A DNA stretch of 64,000 nt from Robbsia sp. KACC 23696 (GCF_039852015.1 NZ_CP156627.1:1054001-1118000); one strand, 5' to 3'; shown: positions 53,273 through 61,919, numbered from the stretch's first letter. Notes: a model not told the origin generated them from the letters alone. Translations and numbers: made by a program.

Positions 53273-54127
53273 TTGCAGATGGCCCCGTCGGCTTACTGGC
53301 GCCATGCAGCGCGTTTGCGGGATCCTTCGCAACGCCCACCCCGCGCAGTACGCGACGAGATGCTCAGCCCAGAGGTAAAGCGGGTCTGGGAGGCTAACCG
53401 TCAGGTCTACGGCGTGCCGAAGGTCTGGAAGCAGCTCAATCGAGAAGGGATTACGGTCGCGCGCTGTACCGTGCAACGTCTAATGAAACGACACGGTCTG
53501 CGCGGTGTAATGCGAGGCAAACGCGTTCGCACGACGATACCCGATCAGAGCGCGCCGTGCCCCCTGGATCGCGTCAACCGCCATTTCAAGGCCGAACGTC
53601 CGAACCAGCTGTGGGTTTCGGATTTCACGTACGTGTCTACTTGGCAAGGGTGGCTGTACGTGGCATTCGTCATTGACGTCTTCGCGCGGCGGATTGTGGG
53701 ATGGCGGGTAAGCTCTTCGATGACGACCGATTTCGTTTTGGATGCTTTAGAACAGGCACTTTACGCAAGGCAACCGTCAAACGATGAGAAATTGGTGCAT
53801 CACTCGGATCGCGGATCTCAATATCTAAGCATTCGCTATAGCGAACGATTAAGTACTGCGGGCATTGAACCATCGGTTGGAAGTCGCGGCGATAGCTATG
53901 ACAACGCGCTCGCTGAAACCATCAACGGATTGTACAAGGCAGAGGTGATTCACAGGCGCGGTTCGTGGAAAACGCGCGAATCGGTGGAAGTCGCAACGTT
54001 GGAATGGGTCGCTTGGTTCAACCATCATCGTCTGATGGGGCCACTCGGTTATATCCCTCCAGCCGAAGCTGAGGCAAACTACTACCGTCACGGCAAAATC
54101 AACGTCGCCGAGGCAGTATTAACTTAA
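53273..54127 (+). CDS. IS3-family transposase OrfB (DDE catalytic domain)
   Basis: 284 residues if begun at 53273, but the frame is open back to the T6 slippage site and is expected to be made mainly as OrfAB. Integrase core: first Asp in NQLWVSDFTYVSTWQGWLY, second in HHSDRGSQYLSI, Glu in NALAETINGLYKAEVIHRRG, the DDE triad with the IS3-type spacing. C-terminal FNHHRLMGPLGYIPPAEAEANYY. No stops or frameshifts. Confidence 0.93.
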   Translation: MQMAPSAYWRHAARLRDPSQRPPRAVRDEMLSPEVKRVWEANRQVYGVPKVWKQLNREGITVARCTVQRLMKRHGLRGVMRGKRVRTTIPDQSAPCPLDRVNRHFKAERPNQLWVSDFTYVSTWQGWLYVAFVIDVFARRIVGWRVSSSMTTDFVLDALEQALYARQPSNDEKLVHHSDRGSQYLSIRYSERLSTAGIEPSVGSRGDSYDNALAETINGLYKAEVIHRRGSWKTRESVEVATLEWVAWFNHHRLMGPLGYIPPAEAEANYYRHGKINVAEAVLT

Positions 54128-54302
54128 ACCAACCGGCCTCCACGAAACCCGGCGTGGTTCAGTTTTGACGGGATGCGATACCACTATGCCAATCAACGTG
54201 GTGTGGCAGAAGACATGGCATACGCAGCCGAAGGTTCGAATCGTGGTTGACGAACTGATTAGATTCTCTGCCGAATATCCTGAAACGTTTGCTGGACTCT
54301 AA

Positions 54303-54676
54303 GTTGGACGCCATTTGCAATGCCTTCACTGCGACGACTCTCATTAGCAGCTTCCCGTCACTCGGTAGATAAGGCTCAATGGCCGTTCAGGCCGATGAAC
54401 TGTCAGTGAGGCTGCCAGATTCGTTGATGGCTTTCGAAGTGTATGCGCCGCTCGAATGTCCGAAGGCGTTTTCCAGTGAACGTCGCATAGTGGCCGATCT
54501 CGGTCGACCGTCATGAAAGCCGTTATTCAACGCCCGTCACCGATGATTCGTTTGCTATGTTCTCCGGAACTTGACGCGACAGTGGCACAAACCTACGATA
54601 CAAGCCGGAACGTTGACACAATACGGCGCAAACTATCGTGCCACTCACAAAAATTTCGCGCTAAGTTGACGCAACA
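54303..54676. other. intergenic debris with a repeated TTGACGC motif
   Basis: 374 bases without a recognisable gene. TTGACGCGACAGTG (54571-54584) and TTGACGCAACAGTG (54666-54679) are near-copies 95 bp apart, the second overlapping the GTG start of the next frame, with a third looser TTGACACAATACGG at 54613. They could be operators or promoter elements of the plasmid-type gene that follows. Confidence 0.4.
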
Positions 54677-55084
54677 GTGAGAGCAGACGAATTCCTCAAG
54701 AGTGGAGCCACGCCAAAGCGCCAATCCAAGCTTGAACGGTTTCGCGCAGACCTCTTCAAGCTGCAAGCGGCCAATCTATCGCTTGAGAAAATGGTCTAGT
54801 TCCTCGCAATCAACGGCGTCACGGCAACCAGGAGCAAGGTGTCGCGATTCTTGGCACCACGCCAAGGGCGTGCCCTGACCGACACGCCAATGAACACTGA
54901 TCGGAGGATCTCACGGCCAGATCCGGTCAGCGAGCAAGTCGAGGCCGACAGCCAACCCGCAATCGACACGCCAGGGAGCAAACTCTTGAACGCAAAGGAG
55001 CGACACGCCATCGCAGAGCGTGAAGCGGCAAAATTTTTCCCGAACCGGTTCGCAAAGGAGCCGGGCGATGAACGCCCCAAATAG
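54677..55084 (+). pseudogene. plasmid/ICE-type small protein gene with an internal amber stop
   Basis: One 136-codon frame from GTG 54677 to the TAG at 55082, broken only by a TAG at 54797-54799. Before it: RADEFLKSGATPKRQSKLERFRADLFKLQAANLSLEKMV; after it: FLAINGVTATRSKVSRFLAPRQGRAL, then a polar tail. The pattern SKLERF..DLFKL....LSLEKMVQFLAINGVT resembles a family of small helix-turn-helix-like proteins common on proteobacterial plasmids and integrative elements. A single C-to-T change (CAG to TAG) would explain the break. Function unknown. Confidence 0.6.
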
Positions 55085-55245
55085 GCAAAGACGTAAAACC
55101 ACTGCGTCTCTTGAGGGAGGGGTGTAATCGCCTGGGTGGCGACAAAAATCGGGGAGGTACTGAACCACCTAATGGATCAAGCACCGATCAACGACTCGGA
55201 TCACTTTGCCGCCCAGTACGATGTCCGGACGGCAAGCGGGTTCAA

Positions 55246-55419
55246 TTAGTCGATGTCGATCCCATCCTCGACGATTTCGTCCTCGTCATCGAACCGCCCA
55301 CCATAGACGGTGACCTTCGCATGTTCGCGGTTCGTCAGGATCTCCGGTAACCAGTTGGCGTCATCCAGCAGGCGCTCCGCTGTTTGTGCTGCCGAAACCC
55401 CAATTGCGCTGATTGTGCG
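55246..55419 (-). pseudogene. C-terminal fragment of a plasmid ParB-like protein
   Basis: Minus-strand frame of about 57 codons reading SAAQTAERLLDDANWLPEILTNREHAK and ending in an acidic EDGIDID tail. The LLxxAxWLPExL pattern resembles C-termini of large ParB-family partition proteins on plasmids. No start or DNA-binding domain remains. Immediately upstream (55405-55450, another frame) NDVSADWLVKLTHNQRNWGFG loosely resembles an IS3-type transposase; the join would be a recombination scar. Tentative. Confidence 0.4.
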
Positions 55420-55465
55420 TCAGTTTCACCAGCCAATCAGCGCTGACATCGTTGCGTAAGCAACG

Positions 55466-56608
55466 TTATGCCAGGACGCTAGAGTTTGATAATCGAACGC
55501 CATCCGATTGACCAATAACCGGATAATCGATATATCCTTCGGCACCGCCCTGGTAGTAAAGCTCACGTCGTGACTCCGTCATCGTCGCCCCGTGACGCAT
55601 GCGCTCAACGAAGTCTGGGTTACCGATAAAGGGGGTCCCAAAAGATACAAGATCGGCCGTGCCAGAAGCGATGAGCTCGCTTCCGGAATCAGCGTCTAGC
55701 CCGCAGTTCGCGATAAGCGTGCCTGTGTAACGAGCGCGATAATACGTGATCGTGTCTTCTAATGCTTCAAGCGGCGTTCCTATTACACTTCCTGCTACCC
55801 GCACGATCTGAAGGTGCGACAACGCGAGCCCATTTAACTTATCAACTAAATAGTCAAACGTCGGCACGGTCTCCGGTGTCGCGACAAAACCACCCATCCG
55901 TACACCGGGTGCTATCTTGATTCCGACTCGGCCGGCTCCCCACACGCTTATCAGCGCATCTAAGATTTCCAAAACAATACGGGTGCGGTTCTCGACGGAG
56001 CCACCGTATTTGTCGGTTCGAATGTTCAACTCACTGTTGAGAAACTCCGCCAATAAATAGGTCATTGATGCGTGCAGCTCAATGCCATCAAACCCCGCGG
56101 CGAGCGCGTTGCGTGCTGCCGCGACATAGTCCTCAATGGTGTGCAGAATGTCGTCAAGCGTCATTGCGCGTGGCGTGACGGTATCTTGGAATCCGTCTGG
56201 TGTATATGCCTGTAGCCGTGGATTGACTGCCGATGGCCCGCTAGGTAACGCACCGTTGAAGAAAGCCGGATGCGATACAGCCCCAGAATGCGCGAGTTGA
56301 GCATAAATCCGCCCCCCTTCATTATGGACTGCGTCTGTGACTGCACGCCACCCTGTAACTTGTTCGGGCGTGAATAGACCCGGTACATTGATAAAACCAA
56401 TGGCCCGGCGGCTTACCCATATTCCCTCTGTCATGATCAACCCTGCCGACGCGCGTTGCCGATAATACTCGACGTGCAATGTCGTCGGGATCAGGCCCAC
56501 GTTGCGCGCCCGCCCGCGTGTCAATGAGGCCATGATGATCCGGTTTGGCAATACGAGGTCACCCAGCGGGTAGGAAGAAAGAAGCGTTTGTTGTAAAGGG
56601 ATAGTCAT
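55466..56608 (-). CDS. old yellow enzyme-family alkene reductase (NemA-like)
   Basis: 380 residues from ATG 56608. FMN barrel with OYE motifs: LVLPNRIIMASLTRGRA (about 18-34), AQLAHSGAVSHP (about 100), GFDGIELHASMTYLLAEFLNSELNIRTDKYGGSVENRTRI (about 170-210), final LVSFGTPFIGNPDFVERM. In NemA-type enzymes HxxN or HxxH binds the substrate carbonyl; here it appears as HASM, a departure worth noting. Reduces activated C=C bonds or nitro groups with NAD(P)H. Divergent LysR gene at 56779. Confidence 0.9.
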   Translation of the reverse strand: MTIPLQQTLLSSYPLGDLVLPNRIIMASLTRGRARNVGLIPTTLHVEYYRQRASAGLIMTEGIWVSRRAIGFINVPGLFTPEQVTGWRAVTDAVHNEGGRIYAQLAHSGAVSHPAFFNGALPSGPSAVNPRLQAYTPDGFQDTVTPRAMTLDDILHTIEDYVAAARNALAAGFDGIELHASMTYLLAEFLNSELNIRTDKYGGSVENRTRIVLEILDALISVWGAGRVGIKIAPGVRMGGFVATPETVPTFDYLVDKLNGLALSHLQIVRVAGSVIGTPLEALEDTITYYRARYTGTLIANCGLDADSGSELIASGTADLVSFGTPFIGNPDFVERMRHGATMTESRRELYYQGGAEGYIDYPVIGQSDGVRLSNSSVLA

Positions 56609-56778
56609 CCGAATGTCCTTTGGGCGACAGGGCGTCATCTGCAGCAGTAGCTCAGTGTTTCCGCCATGCGTTCTCATTGATCCAAACCGCGCTGTGGGGC
56701 TAGTTCGTTATACTTGCATCATTTGTTTTGTGGCACTAGTGGGCAAATTCAACTAACTTTAATTTGTCTTATAAATGA

Positions 56779-57699
56779 ATGAATGATCGATTTCTCGCAC
56801 TCCAACTGTTCGTTCGTGTTGCACGCTCTGGCAGTTTCTCTGCTGTAGCGCGCGAAACGGGATATTCGCAGCCTAGCGTGTCGCGCATCGTCCACGACTT
56901 GGAAAAGAGCATTGGCGCCTCATTACTTACTCGGACTACTCGCGCCGTTACCTTGACGGAGGTGGGCAGCGAATACCTTGCCCGCGCCGAATCAATTCTT
57001 TCCGAATTGGAGGAGGCAGATCATGCCGCGCGTGGCACTGGTGAGCTGCGCGGGCTTTTACGGGTCGCGATGTCTTCTTCTATGGCTTCACGCATCGTGT
57101 TGCCCCGTCTCGCACGCTTCACCAAACCACACCCCGCGCTGCGCGTGGAGTTCATCTTGACCGACGAACGACAAGACTTGGTTACTGGTGCCATTGACAT
57201 TGCAATTCGAGTCGGGGCGCTCGCCGATTCAATTGGCGCTGTCGCACGGAGATTGGGAGCTGTGCAACGCGTTGTTGTAGCCTCCCCCGACTACCTTCAG
57301 GCTGCGGGAGTACCGAAGCAGCCTACCGACCTACGTTCGCACGCGCTCATCGTCGGCCCATCGGCGCGGACGCTAGAGGCGTGGAAGTTTGACAGGGACG
57401 GTAAGTCATTCTCGATTCGAACGGAGGGGAATCTCGTTATCAACGGCAATGAAGCTGTCATTTCCGCAGCGGTTGCGGGCTTAGGCATAGCGTCATCGGG
57501 AATCCTCGCATTCCGTCGCGAATTGGAACAAGGGACATTAGTCAGAGTGCTGCCTGATTGGAGGATGGGCTCGGCAGAAGTCAACGCCATTTTGCCCGCC
57601 GGTCGAAGTTCGAAACCCTCTGCGCGAGCATTTGCGCAGTTTATGTCCACCGAATTTCAAGATTTACTGGAGGACAACACTGGTCCCAATCGCCCGTAA
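56779..57699 (+). CDS. LysR-family regulator
   Basis: 306 residues, full length. Helix-turn-helix at about 4-62 (LALQLFVRVARSGSFSAVARETGYSQPSVSRIVHDLEKSIGASLLTRTTRAVTLTEVG). Effector domain after 88. Divergent from the old yellow enzyme gene across 170 bp and so its likely regulator. Confidence 0.92.
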   Translation: MNDRFLALQLFVRVARSGSFSAVARETGYSQPSVSRIVHDLEKSIGASLLTRTTRAVTLTEVGSEYLARAESILSELEEADHAARGTGELRGLLRVAMSSSMASRIVLPRLARFTKPHPALRVEFILTDERQDLVTGAIDIAIRVGALADSIGAVARRLGAVQRVVVASPDYLQAAGVPKQPTDLRSHALIVGPSARTLEAWKFDRDGKSFSIRTEGNLVINGNEAVISAAVAGLGIASSGILAFRRELEQGTLVRVLPDWRMGSAEVNAILPAGRSSKPSARAFAQFMSTEFQDLLEDNTGPNRP

Positions 57700-57792
57700 T
57701 GGCGCGCGTCCTATCAACAAGTTCCTTTTCGCGTTGCAGTAAATAAATCGCGTGACGGGCTAGCTGCTACGGTTTTGCGGGGGGAGGTCAGA

Positions 57793-57852
57793 GCGTGAAT
57801 GCGGGGCTGCGCAAGATCATCCGCACGCGTGGCCACTTCCCGAGCGAACGTC
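57793..57852 (+). pseudogene. IS256-family transposase scrap
   Basis: About 55 bases reading SVNAGLRKIIRTRGHFPSE, the conserved C-terminal block of Mutator/IS256 transposases (NxxLRKxxxxRGxFPxxxA). Nothing of the rest of the element or its ends remains. Confidence 0.5.
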
Positions 57853-57881
57853 TCCACAGCGTCAGGCCTAACCCCAAGCAA

Positions 57882-58496
57882 CTACATCGGGGGAACTACG
57901 CCGTTTTTCTCAACGACAATAAATGCTGCGTTATACGTCCCACCCTGTGACGGCATCGCTACAACGAACACCTTTTTACCTTTAATCAAATCGTCGCGCG
58001 TCGCTGGAATGGGCGTGACGACCGGTACGCCTGACGGCACATTGATCGTGTTACTACCGCCCTTATAAGAAAGGTTCAGATCGCGGCCATTCGTGCTCTG
58101 GACGACCGTGTCAACGTTGGCATTCGTCATGGTACTGTTCGCGCCCAAGTCCCAGGCGTAGTGGCCTTCACCGGTTCCCTTTGCCGCCTCTGGAAACACC
58201 AGCACTTCCCGTGCAGTCATCTTCCCATCAGGACCCGTAATCGCTGCTGTCCCGACATAAGAGCCTGGTTTGATATCGGAAAGCTGGATCGCTTTCACCG
58301 CATTCAAGGCCGATTTGTCGCTCAGCTTGATCGTGACATCATCGCCACTCCAGCGATGTACGGTGAGCGTGCTGTCTGAGAACGACACAATGTCGCCCCG
58401 GATGCGCTCGGATTTGCCCGCTGGGGTTTGAGCGAACGCAGCACTGCTGAGCGTGAGTGAAACAATCGATGCGACAAAATTGAGACGAATAGACAT
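57882..58496 (-). CDS. periplasmic protein with DUF5666-like beta domain
   Basis: 204 residues from ATG 58496. Signal peptide (LNFVASIVSLTLSSAAFA, cleavage after about residue 22). The middle (RIRGDIVSFSDSTLTVHRWSGDDVTIKLSDKSALNAVKAIQLSDIKPGSYVGTAAITGPDGKMTAREVLVFPE) is a small beta-barrel like DUF5666; a second part (GRDLNLSYKGGSNTINVPSGVPVVTPIPATRDDLIKGKKVFVVAMP) repeats a similar pattern. Function unknown, exported. It follows the TetR-controlled membrane gene in the same direction. Confidence 0.75.
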   Translation of the reverse strand: MSIRLNFVASIVSLTLSSAAFAQTPAGKSERIRGDIVSFSDSTLTVHRWSGDDVTIKLSDKSALNAVKAIQLSDIKPGSYVGTAAITGPDGKMTAREVLVFPEAAKGTGEGHYAWDLGANSTMTNANVDTVVQSTNGRDLNLSYKGGSNTINVPSGVPVVTPIPATRDDLIKGKKVFVVAMPSQGGTYNAAFIVVEKNGVVPPM

Positions 58497-58551
58497 GGAT
58501 AACCTTCGTTTTGGTGAGTTGACGTTTATGTACTTAATTTCAGCAAAGAAA

Positions 58552-59064
58552 TTACAGGGCTCGACGACCGGTTGCACGTCGATAGGGGGAGTGAATCTGC
58601 CAGCATTGCATGGCGAAACCAGCGATGAAAATCACCAACCAAACTAACAGCGTCCCCTGTACGATGGGCGATGTTGGCCCATGGGCTAGCGGATGCGAGG
58701 GTGGCAATCTGGACAAGGTTTCGTTGGTACCAGGGACGAGTGACAAAAGAAAACTGAACGAAAGTCCGAACGCCGAAAAATAGGGGCGAAGCTTCCCCAG
58801 AAAAGTGACCATCGGTGCATAAACGCCAGCGAAGGCAACAAGAAGCACCAGCACGCCAAATACATGGCCGGCATTTAGACCGCCCGTGCTGGAAATGCCA
58901 AACGACGTGATGACCGTGAGCGTCGTGGTCAGTAAATAGAGACGACCTGAACGCGTGGCGGGGTCGATCTTGCCATCGCGAATGAAACCGTAAATGCCCG
59001 CGATAAGCGGTATCAAACTGATAACCGTATGGACGGCACCTAGCGTCGAGATAGGGTGTGGCAT
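58552..59064 (-). CDS. small integral membrane protein under TetR control
   Basis: 170 residues from ATG 59064 (MPHPISTLGAVHTVISLIPLIAGIYGF). Four hydrophobic segments at about 8-25, 45-62, 68-90, 90-110 and a last one at 140-160. A longer frame starts at 59175, but the palindrome TACCAACTAGTTGGTA at 59103 sits between, which argues that transcription begins there and that 59064 is the start. Not recognised beyond membrane nature. No signal peptide cleavage site evident. Confidence 0.7.
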   Translation of the reverse strand: MPHPISTLGAVHTVISLIPLIAGIYGFIRDGKIDPATRSGRLYLLTTTLTVITSFGISSTGGLNAGHVFGVLVLLVAFAGVYAPMVTFLGKLRPYFSAFGLSFSFLLSLVPGTNETLSRLPPSHPLAHGPTSPIVQGTLLVWLVIFIAGFAMQCWQIHSPYRRATGRRAL

Positions 59065-59102
59065 GGAAGTCACCGTGAAGAGCCAGTCTTTGAACGCAAA
59101 TA

Positions 59103-59118
59103 TACCAACTAGTTGGTA
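59103..59118. promoter_or_regulatory. TetR operator upstream of the membrane protein
   Basis: Perfect 16-bp palindrome TACCAACTAGTTGGTA, 39 bp before the ATG at 59064. It shares the ACTAGT centre and CC/GG flanks with the palindrome upstream of the tetR gene itself (59855). Confidence 0.7.
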
Positions 59119-59171
59119 GGGTGAGTACGTAAAAAAATGAGGCAATCTAACAAATCGCCTCATCGCTTCGA

Positions 59172-59771
59172 TCAAGCTGCAGAAGTTAATTTTTTAATAG
59201 CGAGATGCGTAATGGCTCGGAAAGCTTCCGCGTCGTCGAACGCCCGGGCACTTAGCATCGCCCCATGCACTGCAGCCATAAATGCTTTTGCCTCGATCGC
59301 GGGCGTTCCGGTGAGGTGAAACTGACCTATTGCAACCCCTCTCCTTAGGACGGAGGCGAGCCATTTGATCAAGTCCTCGAAATGTCCCCGCACCTCATCT
59401 GCAACCTCGTTAGGAAGGAGGGGTAATTCGGCAGCCAGCATCGCACAAATGCAGAATGTAGCCGTGCCATCGCGAAGACATTTCCACCAATAATCGACGT
59501 AGGCGTTGAGCCCGCCCAATGGCTCGACGATCTGCTGATCTATCGATGCCATGCCTTGCCGGGCTTCCTCGCGATACTGAGCAACCACGAATCTGACCAA
59601 CTCCGACTTACTGGCGAAGTGATGGTGAATGCTGGCCTTACTAATGCCGACGCGCTCAGAAATATCGGCATAGCTGAAGCTGTCGTAGCTACCCGCTGCA
59701 AGCAATGCTCTTGCGTGCATGGCTATCTCGGCCGCCTTCGGAGAAAGAGGCTCGCTCGGAACAGGTTTCAT
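59172..59771 (-). CDS. TetR-family regulator
   Basis: 199 residues from ATG 59771 (MKPVPSEPLSPKAAEIAMHARALLAAGSYDSFSYADISERVGISKASIHHHFASKSELV); the helix-turn-helix is at about 15-60. C-terminal TetR ligand domain. A TTG at 59801 extends the frame by 10 residues. Flanked by two similar perfect palindromes, one before itself and one before the downstream membrane gene, so it probably represses both. Confidence 0.9.
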   Translation of the reverse strand: MKPVPSEPLSPKAAEIAMHARALLAAGSYDSFSYADISERVGISKASIHHHFASKSELVRFVVAQYREEARQGMASIDQQIVEPLGGLNAYVDYWWKCLRDGTATFCICAMLAAELPLLPNEVADEVRGHFEDLIKWLASVLRRGVAIGQFHLTGTPAIEAKAFMAAVHGAMLSARAFDDAEAFRAITHLAIKKLTSAA

Positions 59772-59854
59772 AAAATTCGCAGGTAGGGCATGGCTGGTCA
59801 AACCCCGTGGTGTGATCCTATGTGCAGTAGCATGACATTGATTTTCTGAGGAGT

Positions 59855-59872
59855 CAACCTACTAGTAGGTTG
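59855..59872. promoter_or_regulatory. TetR autoregulatory operator
   Basis: Perfect 18-bp palindrome CAACCTACTAGTAGGTTG, 84 bp before the tetR ATG at 59771. Pairs with the related site at 59103. Confidence 0.7.
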
Positions 59873-59984
59873 TTTTTCGGCTGAATTGGGTGGGTAGGTG
59901 CATGCCATGGCGCAACGTGGGTGCGCAAGCCGGTTTGTGAGAATGGCGTTTAGCGCCTTTGGGGCTTTTTGTTACACCGAATGA

Positions 59985-60085
59985 GAGCGCGGCTTTGTCC
60001 ATCTTGCGCGAGGGCGAGGATGGCCTGGTAGGGCAGACCGGAGCAGTGGCAGAGGTCCAGGCCTCCGAGGCGGCCGAGCGCGGTC
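59985..60085 (+). pseudogene. fragment of an OprM-type efflux channel gene
   Basis: About 92 bases (59989-60080) match bases 46371-46462 of the intact channel gene at roughly 85 percent by my count, and read LREGEDGLVGQTGAVAEVQASEAAER against LREVEDALVGLTGAVAEVEASEAAER. No start, no stop in frame with it, and nothing before or after matches. A relic of a second efflux channel gene, or a divergent duplicate, at the right edge of the accessory segment. Confidence 0.65.
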
Positions 60086-60109
60086 TAACCACCACTTCGG
60101 CCGCCGCCC

Positions 60110-61147
60110 TTATCGCGCGACATCACCGAAATCGAGCACGACCCGGCCGTCGATGGCGCCGCGTCGCATGCGAGAAAAGACCTCGTTGATGTTTTCCAGG
60201 CGGTCGGTCGTGACGGTAGCGCTAACCTTGCCGTCGCCGGCGAAATCGAGTGCTTCCTGCAAGTCCAGACGCGTGCCGACGATGGAGCCGCGCACGGTAA
60301 TGCCATTCAAGACCGTATCGAAAATCGACAGCGGGAAGTCTCCTGGCGGCAAGCCATTGAGTGACACGGTGCCGCCACGGCGGACCATGCCCATCGCTTG
60401 TTGAAAGGCTTTTGGCGAAACGGCAGTCACCAACACCCCCTGTGCGCCACCGATTTCTTTCTTGATATAAGCGGCGGGATCGTCATGCAGTGCATTGACG
60501 ACCAGGTCCGCCCCCAAGGCTTTTGCAAGCGTCAATTTTTCGTCGTCTATATCGACGGCGACGACGTTGCGGCCCATCGCCTTCGCATACTGCACTGCCA
60601 TGTGCCCGAGTCCGCCGATCCCGGAAATGGCGAGCCAGTCTCCCGGCTGCGTATCGGTCACTTTGATGCCTTTGTAGACGGTCACGCCGGCGCAGAGGAT
60701 CGGTGATATCTCGATAAATCCAATGTTGGAAGGGAGATGCCCGACGTAGTTGGGATCGGCGATGACATATTCGGCAAAGCTGCCATTCACCGAATAGCCC
60801 GTATTCTGTTGCTCTCCGCACAAGGTTTCCCAACCGCCAAGGCAATGTGTGCAATGGCCGCAGGCCGTGTAAAGCCAGGGCACGCCTACGCGGTCGCCTT
60901 CCTTGACGTGCTTGACCCCGGCGCCGATTGCCGCCACATAACCGACGCCTTCATGTCCTGGAATAAAAGGCGGATTCGGCTTCACCGGCCAGTCTCCCTC
61001 CGCGGCATGCAAGTCCGTATGGCAGACGCCGGTAGCCGCCACCTTCACTAGTATCTGACCAGCGCCCGGTTCGGGCACGGCCCGCTCTTCGATGATCAAT
61101 GGCGCACCGAATTCCCGTACCACCGCGGCTTTCATCGTTTTCGACAT
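60110..61147 (-). CDS. adhP: zinc-dependent alcohol dehydrogenase AdhP
   Basis: 345 residues. Catalytic zinc ligands GVCHTD (Cys about 42), GHEGVG (about 67) and the later Cys; structural zinc by [15 protein letters not shown] (about 97-111). NAD motif [29 protein letters not shown] (about 175-205). Oxidises ethanol and other primary alcohols to aldehydes with NAD. Single gene; the next leftward gene is accessory debris and the next rightward genes belong to the oxalate operon. Confidence 0.95.
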   Translation of the reverse strand: MSKTMKAAVVREFGAPLIIEERAVPEPGAGQILVKVAATGVCHTDLHAAEGDWPVKPNPPFIPGHEGVGYVAAIGAGVKHVKEGDRVGVPWLYTACGHCTHCLGGWETLCGEQQNTGYSVNGSFAEYVIADPNYVGHLPSNIGFIEISPILCAGVTVYKGIKVTDTQPGDWLAISGIGGLGHMAVQYAKAMGRNVVAVDIDDEKLTLAKALGADLVVNALHDDPAAYIKKEIGGAQGVLVTAVSPKAFQQAMGMVRRGGTVSLNGLPPGDFPLSIFDTVLNGITVRGSIVGTRLDLQEALDFAGDGKVSATVTTDRLENINEVFSRMRRGAIDGRVVLDFGDVAR

Positions 61148-61235
61148 CTCGTTTCTCCAAGGTTGAAGTCGGCGCCTGTTAGGGGACGCGACTTCGGAAA
61201 TGGCGTATGCGCGCAGCGCATTCGAATCGTCGTCG

Positions 61236-61919
61236 TCAGCTCTGCGGCCCGTGCAAAAGGTCGGCGGTGATCACGACCAGCAGCAGTGCGGGGACCAGTA
61301 ACGGGAATGCGATCCAATGGGCGGTGAGCGCACCGAGGGCGGCGGCCAACGCATACGTCAGCCATGCCAGCCCGGGCAAGAGGACTTCGGCCAAATCGGG
61401 CCGCTTTTCAGTGCTTGCGCGGCGCGATAGAAAACGACCGACCACGGCGTCGGAGAACTTGACCATATTGTTGGTCACCACCAACGTCTGTAACGACACC
61501 GCGCCGAATCGACTGACCGTTTCCCCCTGCATGCCAAGCGCCAACGCCAGCATTGGCAGCTCTATCATGACCCTGAGTGCAGCATGCGTTCGAACGAAGC
61601 CGGCGCCCACCAACAGCACGGCCATCAAGGCCAACTCCAGCGGCGGCCGTCGCAGATGGCGGCGAATGAGGCTGGCGATAAAGCAGCCGATAAAAAATGC
61701 GCCGATCGCATAGCAGAGCAGGCCGAAGCGTGACCACTGCGCATTGGCGAGCGTCGATCCCAATTGGACCGTATTGCCGGTCATGATGGCTGGATAGATG
61801 TTGGCGGCATCGGTATAGCCGATGACTTCGACGAGGCCGCACACCATCGTCAGCATGACGACCCGCCGTATGCTGACGTGTAATGCCGTATCAGGTTCGG
61901 CTGCAACGGAGGTTTGCAT
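61236..61919 (-). CDS. DUF1275 (YoaK-type) membrane protein
   Basis: 227 residues from ATG 61919, preceded by AGGAT. About six hydrophobic segments; DUF1275 signatures [25 protein letters not shown] (about 38-62) and [23 protein letters not shown] (about 130-155). Family members are thought to be small-molecule transporters but are poorly characterised. It follows the CoA-transferase gene by only 10 bp in the same direction, so it may move oxalate, formate or acetate; that is inference. Confidence 0.88.
   Translation of the reverse strand: MQTSVAAEPDTALHVSIRRVVMLTMVCGLVEVIGYTDAANIYPAIMTGNTVQLGSTLANAQWSRFGLLCYAIGAFFIGCFIASLIRRHLRRPPLELALMAVLLVGAGFVRTHAALRVMIELPMLALALGMQGETVSRFGAVSLQTLVVTNNMVKFSDAVVGRFLSRRASTEKRPDLAEVLLPGLAWLTYALAAALGALTAHWIAFPLLVPALLLVVITADLLHGPQS

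Larger units (their letters stand above)
52843..54161 (+). mobile_element. complete IS3-family insertion sequence (IS51-like), 1319 bp
   Basis: Terminal inverted repeats: left TGAACCGAGCCGGATTTTGA, right (complement) TGAACCACGCCGGGTTTCGT, both continuing with GGAGGC. Flanked by direct repeats GTTT at 52839-52842 and 54162-54165 (at least the GTT core), the target duplication. Two overlapping transposase frames inside. All parts look intact, so it may still be mobile, and the exact duplication suggests recent insertion. Confidence 0.92.
52065..54302 (+). pseudogene. LysR-family regulator split by an IS3-family element
   Basis: The 5' part (52065-52842) reads from MEDYFAGIREFVCVANAGSFTAAATILGV through GSLIPV and then runs into IS sequence, giving a short false end. 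The 3' part resumes at 54166 and reads TGCDTTMPINVVWQKTWHTQPKVRIVVDELIRFSAEYPETFAGL to a TAA at 54300-54302. Removing the element and one copy of the GTTT duplication joins the two in frame: 304 residues, normal for LysR. The effector domain loses its last third, so the regulator is probably inactive. Its divergent target would be the alcohol dehydrogenase at 50940. Confidence 0.9.

Noticed and set aside
46689-60109. Prophage or integrative element with integrase and attachment sites
   Set aside because: No integrase, phage structural gene, tRNA or flanking direct repeat was seen; only IS and plasmid-type fragments.
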